Source of the DNA: Theropithecus gelada
Taxonomy: Eukaryota; Chordata; Mammalia; Primates; Cercopithecidae
Direction: 5' to 3'
Length of the DNA stretch: 64,000 nt
Assembly: GCF_003255815.1 (NCBI RefSeq)
Contig: NC_037672.1
Span: forward strand, 100,618,282 to 100,682,281
Made by a program: the position numbers and the translations under genes. The notes under the pieces were generated by a model. That model was not told the origin of the DNA. It made no database searches and saw nothing but the letters and a program-made list of their open reading frames with translations. Shown piece after piece: positions 25,462 through 37,400 of the stretch; the first letter of the stretch is position 1; each line of letters begins with the position of its first letter.

Positions 25462-28400
25462 TAGATGGCGTCTCACTCTGTTGCCCAGGTGGGAGTGCAG
25501 TGGCGCGATCTCAGCTCACTGCAACCTCCGCCTCCTGTGTTCAAGAAATTCTCCTGTCTCCGTCTCCTGAGTAGCTGGGATTACAGGTGTGTGCTACTAT
25601 GCCTGGCTAATTTTTGCATTTTTAGTAGAGACGGGGTTTCACCATGTTGGCCAGGCTGGTCTCAAACTCCTGACTTCAGGTGATCTGCCTACCTTGGCCT
25701 CCCAAAGTGCTGGGATTACAGGTGTGAGCCACCGCATCCGGCTGGCTATTATAAATGTTTAAAGGGAAAAGATCAGGATACTTTTCACGGTAAGGAAAGT
25801 CATTTTGAACCCTAAGGCCTACCTTGGATCACAAACTCCTCATTACTCATTTTCCCTGAATTCCTGCTAAAGCTATTCGTCACTTTTCTGGTAGTCATAT
25901 TCTGTCATAATTTTCCTTCTTTCTAGCTCAGACCCAAAGTGAACCAATCCTTATACTTTACTAGCAGTCTGTTGCATACTTCTTATTTCTCCACTAGTTT
26001 CCAAATGCTATAAGAGAAAAACCATAGTTGAGCAACCTATATCTCAATAAGTGTATGATTTCCATTTTTCAGATGGGCTCCAATGCTATGTCTTAATTTT
26101 TCTATGTGTATAGATTGATTTCTCTTTCCATGATAAATTAGTGGTACCATGTAATTTTGCACATTTCTGCATTTACCATATTGGAATTAAGGGATTTTTT
26201 TCTAGCTTATAATGGGGTGAAAGACCAATGTCTTATTTATATCCACAATCTCAATGTCTGGCATGGAGTAGACGTAATATAGGTTGGCCCTGTTATCCCA
26301 ATGTTTCACTTTCTCCATAGCATTTACCACTATTTGATGTTTTCTCGTTCATTTGAGTGCTTATTTATCAGCCTTCTTTCACTACAAATGGATCGGAGGG
26401 ATTTTAGGGGTTTTGTCCACCTTGTTCTCATTGTATTTCTGTATCCCAGGAGTATGCCTGCCACATTAGACACTCAGCAAATACCCATGCAATTAACAAA
26501 CCACATCCTAGCCACTTCTTACTGCTTATTTTTCCCTCAAAGCAGAAAGGAAGGAAGAAGTGACAAAGGATGAAAGGAATAAAAGACTTACCTCTTCTTG
26601 TAATTTGGTATAGGATTTTTCTAAGTCCTGAATATTTATTATTTGAGCTGTCTTCTCAGATACACTTCTTCTTAGTTCATCAATAGTTTCTTGGTGTTCT
26701 TTTAGGTGAATGTGAGCAATTTTTAGTTCTTCTTTTGTTTGTAGGCCCTTGCCAAGTGAAATTTAAAGAATATTGTAACATTATTCCAACATTGCTCTCC
26801 TCTTTCCAAGTGGCTCAGATTTTGAAAGAAACACTTAATAGATGAAGGAAAAGGGTATAACTTACTGTAGCTTCAATTTCTCTTATATATCCTCTAAGTT
26901 GGTCTCTCTCTGTTTCAAATGACTCCTGTAATTCCTTTAGAACTTTTCTTTCTTTGGTTATAGATTTCATTTCCTCATAATTTTCATTAAGTTTCTGAGC
27001 CAACCCAAGTCTCTCTGTTTCCCTATGTTCCAATGTCAATTCTTTGTTCTTTAATTCATTCTTTAAATTCTCCATTTCATTAATCTTTTTCTGCATCTCA
27101 CTCATCTCTTCTTGTACATTAAGAAGTTGTTGCTGTTTTTCTTGGAGTTGCTGGCTCTTAAAATGCACAATTTTTATAATTACCATTTTATCTATATTCT
27201 CAAAATTCTTACATAAAATCATTAACAGCCCTGCCTCCTATCACCATATAAATAGACAAGTAGCATTAAAAGTAAACAAAACTCACAGGCATAAATGTCT
27301 GTAGTGGATTGAATATTGTCCCACCCAAAATTCATGTTTCCTAGGAACCTCAGAATGTGAATTTATTTGGAAACAGAGTCTTTGCAAATGCAATTGGATT
27401 AGGATTGAGATATGATCCTACTGGTGTAGGTCTTGATTCTAAAGAGTGTATTTATAAGAGACATAAAAGCACATAGAGAGGCACAGAGAAGGAGGTCATG
27501 TGAAACAGTTACAAGCCAAGGAATGCGAAGGGTAGCTGGGAGACACTGGAAGCTAGGAAGAAGCAAGGAATGATTCTTCCTCAGAGCCTTCAGAGGGAAT
27601 ATGGTATTGCTGACACTTCAAATTTGGACTTCTAGGACTCAGAACTGTGACAGAATATGTCTCTATTGTAAGCCATCAAGTTTACAGCAATTTGCTATGG
27701 CAGCCCTAGGAAATTGATACAGGCTGATTAAGCAGATAAAATAAACTGATTAAAGAGATAAGGGGAAGATGAGATAAAGTAAAAAAGCAAAGACACTAAT
27801 TAAATATACAAATACAGCTACCAAATAACTGTAATTCCTCATCCTCTTAAAAACTTTTGGAGAATTTATTTTCACTTCCAATGAGATGCTTATGGGTGGC
27901 TCCCCAAAATACCGAGACATTAACCTTCATAGGCTGATTTTACCTTTTTTATAGGAGTATGACATAGACATAAGGTCTTACTAAATTTAGTTAGGTGAGA
28001 TAGTGAAAGGGATCAGAATTAAAAGAAAACACACATTCAGGAAAAAAAACAGGCTGGTCATGATGGTTCACACCTGTAATCCTAGCACTTTGGGAGGCTG
28101 AGGCAGGAGGACTGCTTGAGCCCAGGAATTCGAGACCAGCCTGGGCAACATAGTGAGACCTCGTTTCTACCAAAAATACAAAAATTAGCTGGGTGTTGTG
28201 GCACAGCTAATTTAGTCCCAGCTACTTGGGAGGCTGAAGTGGGAGGACTGCCTGAACCCAGGGGGGTTGAGGCTACAGTGAGCTGTGATCATGCCACTGC
28301 ACTCCAGCCTGGCTGACAGAGTGAGACCCTGTTTCAAAAAAAAAGGAAAGAAAAAGGAAAAAATATTCCACAGAATAATAATAGAACCACAGTATATTAT

Positions 28401-31400
28401 CTATTATGCAAGTGGCACTGCCCTTAGCTTGTATAGAAAGATTTCTGTGGGTGCATTTTAGAATCTCTTGGGAACTACAGCTGTTACAGGGGTCTTAGCT
28501 CTTACACAAATATCCCAGTAACGCCTAACTTCTATATAAGAAATGATTTGGGAGACTGCAAACATCTAAGAGATGGTAACAGTGATAAATCTTACATTTC
28601 AGAGAATGGCTAATGATCTCTGCAAGGAAAGAATCTTTGTTTTGTTGACTAATATATCTCAAGTGCCCAGAACAGTGCCTGGCCCATGACAGTGCTCAGC
28701 AAATATTTGATGAATGAATACATCATATGATTTGTTTAAATGATACAAAGCCCTCTCTCACCTAAAGACTCTAGAATAATATAATCCTCACAAGGTATGT
28801 TAGTTTAGATCTCAGTGTAAGTTGAAACCGTCCAAAATGCTAGCATTGAAATATGTTCATTTGGGAGGTATGTGCTATTTCTGGATTTAGGTCTACAGAA
28901 ATAAAAATTAGCAAAAAAAAGTTTAGTTAGGAAAAATGGCCAGGGAAATAATTTTAAAAATTCACCTTTTCCTTTAGTTTTTCTTCAACTTCTGCCAGTC
29001 TGTCACAGGTCCTAGAAAGCTCTTCTTCTTTCTTTATGGTATGGTTCTTTTCTTGTGCAACTATCTCTTGCTGCTTTTTAAGTTCATCTCCAAGAATTCT
29101 TAATTCTTCCTGGTTTTCAATGGTCTAGAAAGAAAAACAAGTTGAGATTAAAGTTAAATATTAGCTAACATTTATGAAATCAGGTAAAATATCAGCATTT
29201 CCCTTGGTCTGCAAATGAAGAAATCAGGGAAAACTATATAGGAAAAGACAAATTTCAAAAAAGAGAAGTCCTTAATTTAATAGTACAAGATGCCAAGAAT
29301 CTGCTTTTTATACTGTTTCTTTACTGCTCAATTTACATTCCTACCATGAGAATTAGAATTGGATTAAACATTTTATCATGAGAGCTTAGCTCATTTCTGC
29401 CTTTAAGCCAAAAGAGACTTTTTCTGAGCTATCACTGAGTAATAATAAGACTATAGCTATGGTTTTTTCAAATACTGGGATGGCTTCAGTTTTAGCACTG
29501 ATAACTGCCAGCAAGCTCAAAATGGTAGCCACCCTCTGCTAGCATGACTTGGGCTGATCCTAGTTATTAGGCTCACACAGTGATATTCTCAGGTATCAAG
29601 ACCACAAAAACATAACAAGCCAGAGACTGAGAAGAAAATACCATTGTTTGTTAGCATGTTTATTTACATTCTGCTCTTTTGACAAAGCAGACATCCCCAA
29701 AACTTACAAAATTAAAACAATACAAATGGTCACATTCTACTATGATCCACAGTGAACTTCTCCAAGTATTTATTTCAACCAATACACATTATATCACCCC
29801 TAAACATAGAAAAACTAAAGTGTGAAAATATTGGCAGACATCAACAACAAACAATTAAAAATAAAATTTAAAAATTATGACAGCAAAAAATAAAAGATAC
29901 ACAATGGTCTATAAACACAAGAAAAAATGTTCAACATCTTTAGTCATCAGGGAAAGGCAAATTAAAATAACAATCTACACACCCATTAGAACTGCTAAAA
30001 TTAAAAGCACCAATAAATATGAAGTGTTGATGAAGAAGGATGTTTGAGCCACCAGAATTCTCTTAATTTGCTAATGGCAATGTAAAATGATATAATTACT
30101 TTGGAAATCAGTCTAGCAAATTCTCATCAGGTTAAACATATTCTTCCCTATGACACAGCAATTCCATTTAGATATTTACCTTATATAAATAAAGATATGT
30201 AAATAAAAAGAGTTGTACAAGAATGTTTATAGCAGTTTTATTCAAAATAGCCAAATACTGAACATAACCCAAATTTCCATCAATAGGAAAAAGAATAAAA
30301 AAATTACGGTGTATTAATGCAATGAACTATTCCTTGGCAGTAAAAGGGAGTGTAGAAAGTCAAACATAACAGATGACACACTGTATGATTCTATTTGTAT
30401 AAAGCTTTAGAAGAGACAAATGATTTAAGGTGAACATATCATGACTGATAATCTGGTGGGGAGGAGGTGATGAGCGCCTGTGACAGGGGTGTGAGGAAAC
30501 TTTCTGGGGGTGACGGAACGTCTTCTATCTTGACTGGGGTGAAGAGAAAATGGGTAGAGACATTTGTTAAAAGTTGTCAGACCATACACTTCCATCAGAT
30601 ACATTTATTGCATATAATTTTATTGCATATAAATTATACCTCAATAAAGTTGATAAAAATCTGAAACAAAGAAGACAAAAAGGTATTGCCAAGTATACAG
30701 TGCTAAATCCTACCATTTCAATATTTTCCTTTAGGTCAGTCTTCAATTGTTCCTTTTCTGCTATAACACTCTCTAACACTTGTTGGAGTTCATTCTTCTC
30801 CTGTATTAAAGAAAATATCTTCCTCTGTTGCTCAATTATCTCATCATCCTTAACATCTGCAGTTAGTGTTTGGGTATTTTTAGCTTCCAAATCCTGTTTT
30901 TTATCTATGCCAACCATCTAAAACATAAACACATTACAGAAGAATCTCTTAAGTAGTTAACAACAACTTTAAAAATAATAAAAATAGCCAACACATCTCT
31001 TATGTGCCAGGTACTATTCTCATATCTTAACACATTTAATCTTGACTGTAACTTTATGAGGCAGGTATTACTGTAATCCTCATTTGACAGATGAGGAAAC
31101 TGAACTCGAGAGAGGTAAAGTCACTTGCCAAGGTCACTCAGAGGCTTAGCCAGGTTTTGAATCCAAGTGGTCTGGCTCCAAGTTTGTGCTCTTATGTCTG
31201 TTCACTAATCAGAACAATATGGACAACTATAAATATTAATAATTGTCTTCATGTATGATAGGTTAACATGATTCGCATCTTTACTTACTTCAAAATAATG
31301 ACATTAATACACAAAGGATATCTGACTTTAGTTTGTACATATCTTCCATAAATATTTTCCAAGTTTCATTCGAGTAGCAGTTTGTTTATTTACTACTAAA

Positions 31401-34400
31401 GGAGTAAACAATCTTGAACTCTATTGCTTTATCTATATTTCCTCGTAAAAGCTGGGAATCATTCCGTCTCCCACTCCCTGCAAATCTTTATTTTCAGAGG
31501 CAGTACTACTTACAAAAGGCTGGAGTTTTATTATATGTAGAGGGCTAAATAATTTTGATAGAGACCTATTTCATCAGGGCGAAATTCATCTTTTCTTAAT
31601 GTATGTATATTTTATATACTGCTTAAGAAAAATACGTTATATAAATTCATTTATCCATAAATAAGTCATGACCAAAGGTAACCTAATGCATGAACTCATT
31701 GGTAAAGGGAGACAGAGACTGAAATTACTACTGCTGGTATAAATTTAGGGTATTATTATATAACATTACTCTAGTTCAGCAAACAGTCAGCTCCATATTG
31801 CCTACACAGGTATTTAAAAGTTTTTATAATAATTTATAATCACATTAGAAAACAAGAGAAAAATAAAGGATAAAAATCATCCATTGTCACCAACTTCACA
31901 TAACAAACTATTAGAATTCTGGTAAATTTACTTCTGGAGTTTTTGCCATTAAAAGTGTTTTTTTTTTTTTTTTTTAAACATAGCTATTATAATTAATTTA
32001 TATATGTGATTCTTTTTAGTTTTTATCTTTTCCACTTAGATCATATGTATTTTCACATGCTGTTATGTAACCTACAAATAATTTTTAGTAGCTGCTTAAT
32101 TCTCTAGACATAAACCATACTTTATTTAGCAACCCCCTTATCGTTGGTAATGTGCATGAGCTTCTGATAATGGTGAACACAGAGCTAACTACAAGAGAAA
32201 TTAAGGTGGGGAACACATAGTCTTTTGGAAGTGGTCTGTTAGATACTATAATTCAGAATCTCATATCTTTCAAATACAAAGCAGATTGAGACAAAATGTT
32301 CTGTAATGATAATCAAGGTTTATTTCAAATCTGAACTCAGCCTAGAAGGTACTTCGACTATCACAGTAATAAAATCTAATAGATCTAAATAAAAAATTGT
32401 TAGAACATGTGAAAAAGGAAAAAAAATGTCCTTTATATAAGTTTACTAATCATAAAATATTTTTGTTGAGATACATTGAAGATACTGCATTTCCAGAAAC
32501 AGACACATCAAGTAGGATTGAAAATGAGCATTCCAAGGAGATTCATGATAGACCTGCTAGTGCAGCTCTCTGGTGCCCAGATGAACAGGGGAGCACTTGA
32601 AATTCCCCATTTCCACTCTTATTCCCAGGCCAGATTCCAGCATGAGCACGATACAAGACCAAACTGATCTCAGCCTTCTGTCCCAGACTTTAGGATCCCT
32701 GATGAACAGAATGGCCTCAGAAAAGCCCCAGTTACATCCTTTTATCAACATGGATAAATGATTCCAGCATAAACTTGGAAACACAGGATCTTAGCTGTTC
32801 CCAGTGAGTATAACTCTACTCTTCCCTTCATCTTCTATTTTCTCTATAATTGCATTTTAGATTTTTAAAAAACAGTTATTAATTGCCATATATTGTCAAA
32901 AGTCTACTAAAAAAACCTTCCCATCATAAAAGTGGAAGTTATTATTTCTTTCTTTCTTTTTTTTTAGACAGGGTCTCACTCTGTTGCCCACGCTGGAGTG
33001 CTGTGGAGTGATCTGGGCTCACTGCAGCCTCAATCTTCCTGGGTTCAGGAGATTCTCCTACCTCAGCCTCCTGAGTGGCTGAGACTACAGGAGTGTTGCT
33101 ACCAGGCCTGGCTAATTTTTGTGTTTTTTTTGTAGAGACAGGGTTTCACTATATTGCCTAGGCTGGTCTTGAACTCCTGGAATCAAGCAATCTGCCCACC
33201 TTGGCCTCTGAAAGTGCTAGGGTTACAGGCATGAGCCATTGGTGCTGGGGGTAAATTTCAAATTGAGGTCAAATGCCTTTGGCCTATGGTTATTCCAAAT
33301 TATAAATATGCTGAGAACATAAGATACAGAACAAGTGAGAGAGAAGAACTAAAGCATAAGGAGATGGAAATAAAAAAAAAGTTCCTTTTTCCAAGGCAGT
33401 ATTTTGCCCCGGAGTAAATGGGGGAAAATGCAGCTCATTTTATAGAAGTAATATATAAATGTACAGAGATTTTTTTATATCAATTGGATCTTACTGAATT
33501 ACTTTGAAATATGTATTTGCTTTTATTTAATAATGTATTCTGTTAAAAATGCATGACCGTACAAACATCAGTTGCATTTCTGTACACTAACAATGAACAA
33601 TCCAAAGAAGAAATTAAGACAATTTTACATATAATAGCATCAAAAAAGAATAAAATACTAAGAATAAACTTAACCAAGGAGGTGAAAGACTTATCTGCTG
33701 AAAACTGTAAATGTTGCTGAGAAGAAATTAAAGAAGACACAAACGGAAAGACATCCCACATTCATGGGTTAGAAGACAATATTTTTAAGACATCAATACT
33801 ACCGCACAATCTACAGATTTAATGTAATCCCTATCAAAATCCCAATGGCATCTTTTGCAGAATTAGAAAAATCTATCCTAAGATTCATATAGAATCTTAA
33901 AGGATCCCAAATAGAGAAAAGAATCTTGAAAAAGAAGAATGAAGTTGAAGGTCTTATACTTCCTGATTACAAAACTTATAAAGCTACAATAATCAAAACA
34001 GTGTGGTGCTATCATAAAGACAGACACATAAACCACTGGAACAGAATAGAAAGCCTAGAAATTAACGCTCGTGTATATGGTCCACTATCTTCAACAAGGA
34101 TGCCAAGACTACTCAATGGGGACAGGATGATCTTTTCAAAAAATGGTGTTGGGAAAACAATAGCCACACACAAAAGAACGAAGTTGTGCCCTGACCTTAC
34201 ACTATATATACAAATAAATGCAAAATGTATTACAGGCCTAAACATAAGAGCGAAAATCACAAAACTCTTACAAAAAAACATAGGGGAATAGATTCATGAG
34301 AAAGGTCTTGGCAATGATATCTTGGATATGACACCAAAACACAGGCAACAAGAGTAAAAATAAATAAACTTGACTACATTGAAATTAAAAACTTCTGTAT

Positions 34401-37400
34401 ATCAAAGGATACAATCAACAGAGTGAAAAGACAACCTAAGGAACGGGAGAAAATTTCTGCAATATTGCATATAACTGATATATTGCATATAACTTCTTCA
34501 GAAGTATAAGGAACTCCTACAACCCAACGACAAAAATCAAACAACCCAACACAAAAACGGGCAAAAGACTTAAACAGACATTTCTGCAAGGAAGATAAAC
34601 AAATGGCCAAAAAGCACACGAAGACAATCGACATCACTAATCATTAGGAAAATGCAACTCAAAACCATGATGAGATACTGCCTCACATCCATTAGGATGG
34701 CTACTATCAAAAAAAACAGAAAATAGTGTGTTGGCAAAGGTGCATATAAACCAGAATATTTATGTCCTTTTGGTGGGAAGTAAAATGGTACACCTGTTAT
34801 GGAAAACACTATGGTGCTTTCTCAAAAAATTAGAAATAGAATTACCATATAACCTAGCAATTCCACTTCTGGATATATACATATCCAAAATAATTGAAAG
34901 CAGGGTTTTGAAGAGGTATTTGTTCACCTATGTTCATAGGAGCATTATTCACAATAGTCAATAATGGGTAGAAGCAACCCAAGTATCCATGATGGATGCA
35001 TAGATAAGCAAAATGTAGCATATACATATAATGGAAATTTACCCATAAAAAGGAAGGGAATTCTAACACATGCTACAACATGGATGAAGACGTTATGCAA
35101 AATGAGATAGGTCAGTTACAAAAAGACAATACTTTTTTTAAGTGGAATACTGCATGAGTCCACTTACATGAGGTACTCAGAGTAGTCAAATTCATAAAGA
35201 CAGAAAAGTAAAATGGTGGTAGCCAGGGTCTGTGGGGAAGGAAAATGGGGAGTTGTTGCCCAGTGGGTATAGTTTTGGTTTTTGCAAGATGAAAAGAATT
35301 CTGGAAATTGGTGTTATCACAATGTGAATGAACTTTACACTAGTGAAGTATATACTTAAAATGGTTAAGGTGGTAAATTTTATATTATGTGTATTTCACT
35401 ACCAATTTAAAAGATATATACTACTATATACTATTCCAAGCTATAGATTTACAAAAGATTATTTCACCAGTCTCCTACTGAAGAATATTTTAAAATTCTA
35501 GCAGTAAATACTCTGGATAAAATAATATGAACTATAATAAAAATGATATATTATTTAAAAATTACTGTTACCAATATACCTTAGAGGTGTTTTAGACAAG
35601 TAGAAAAGAATGCTATTAATGAATGAAACCCTGGTATAACATTATAAGGCAGTCCCCCCTGCAATGGACTGAATTGTAAACTCTAAGCAAGTTTAGTATA
35701 GAAAATCTGACATAAAATAAGTATCAGCTATGCAAAATTTGGACTAACACTTTTTTGGGCCCTTTCCTTTTCTAATTGGATAAGTTTGTCAAATTGTTAG
35801 TTATTACCATTGTGAATAACAAATAAAATTGAGAATATTATGTTTAAGTATTTGAGGTTAAAGTGTATATATACAAGTATATGAAAACTTTGAAAATAAA
35901 CACCCTTTACCTTCTGCTGAAATTCATCTTTAGTTTCTCCTGTACTTTCCTCCATATGCAAATTCCTGGAAACTTCCTCAGAAATTTTCAATTTTAGTGT
36001 ATTAATTGTTTCTTGATGTTGTTTCAAAGATTCAAGAGCATTTCGTAATTGTTCTTGAGTATCTATGTTCTTGGTTAGAGAAATATAAAAACAATTTCCA
36101 TTAGAATATGAAACAAAATTATTTTATAACTACATAATCATAAATAATAAATGATGGCGCGGAGCTTGCAGTGAGCTGAGATCCGGCCACTGCACTCCAG
36201 CCCGGGCGACAGAGCGAGACTCCGTCTCACAAAAAAAAAAAAAAAAAAAAAAAATAATAATAATAAATGATGGCCTCTGCAATGTTTTTAAGAGTCTCCA
36301 ATTTTTCAAAGTTTAATCAATCAAAACCTTACCATGTTTACAGTATCGTGAATATCACTTTTGAGTTGGTCCCTCTCAATTTGCAAGCTCTCTTGGAGTT
36401 GTTTTAGGTCATCTTTTTCTTGAGTTAAAGTTTTTACTTCTTCTAAAGTTTGCTGCAGTTTCTCAGTAATCAGTGTTTTCTCCCTTTCTACAGTTTGCAG
36501 TGTAGAATCTCTATTTTCTAATTGTTCCTTCAGCTCTTCCATCTCATTTAGTCTTTCTTGAACCTCACATGTTTTCTTCTGAAGTTCTTGGGTCTTATAA
36601 GAAAGCTTTAAAAAAGAAAAAGTTAATGTCACACAGTAAAAGCAGAGCAGTCTGAGGCATACATATACACAGAAACCAAAACCCCAGGAGACTAAGGAGC
36701 ATTTCTCAAAATAGCATCTTGTACCAACCTCGGTCTTCAAAGCATCCAAACTTGAATCAAATTTTTGTGCTTCTTTAGAGAGATTAACTATTTCCTGATT
36801 CATTCTCGCATTCTCCTCAAGGACCATCTTATACTTTTGCTCAAAGTCCATATGAAGGCTTTTGAAATTTTGGAATTCTTGATCAGTGCTTTTATAATTT
36901 GACTGGGTAGTTGCTAGGTCATCTTTTGTTTTCCCAATTTCTTCAAGTAAACCTTGAACTCTACTCTCCTTGTGAACTACTTCAGAAAATAATTTATCTT
37001 TTTCTGATGTTAATATATAGAGCTCTTCAGATTTGTCATGTATCTATGGAAAAGAAATAAAATTCAGGGATGTTAGCAACATATCTGAAGCAATTTTTAG
37101 GGAAAAAAAGCTTTCTCTGCAAAAAAAGAAGTTATTTACATTGAGCAAAAATTTGACTGAGGAAAGGCAATATAGTAGTACTCTTATTGTCACTTTTCTC
37201 TAACTCAGCTTGTTTAACTCTACCTTCGATGTTTTATTTTCTAATCTCTTTGAATTCTAGAAAGTAAGGCCTGCATGGAGAACAGTCAGTAAAGGCACAT
37301 AATCAGATTGTCTTTATTTCATTACCCATCATTCTAAAGTGTTTTCTAACTTTATCATGCGGCAGGCATTTCTCAGAATTTGACATTTTTTTCCCTAAAG

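Noticed and set aside
30574..30921. 115-codon plus-strand open frame
   Set aside because: Antisense shadow of CENPE exon 16.
32397..32784. Possible processed pseudogene
   Set aside because: No long frame, poly(A) tail or recognisable protein; left as unnamed intron.
37255..37285. Candidate small exon after ctccatgcag with GCCTTACTTTCTAGAA
   Set aside because: Similar to the expected human start but no donor at 3n+1 nt, and it runs into a stop.
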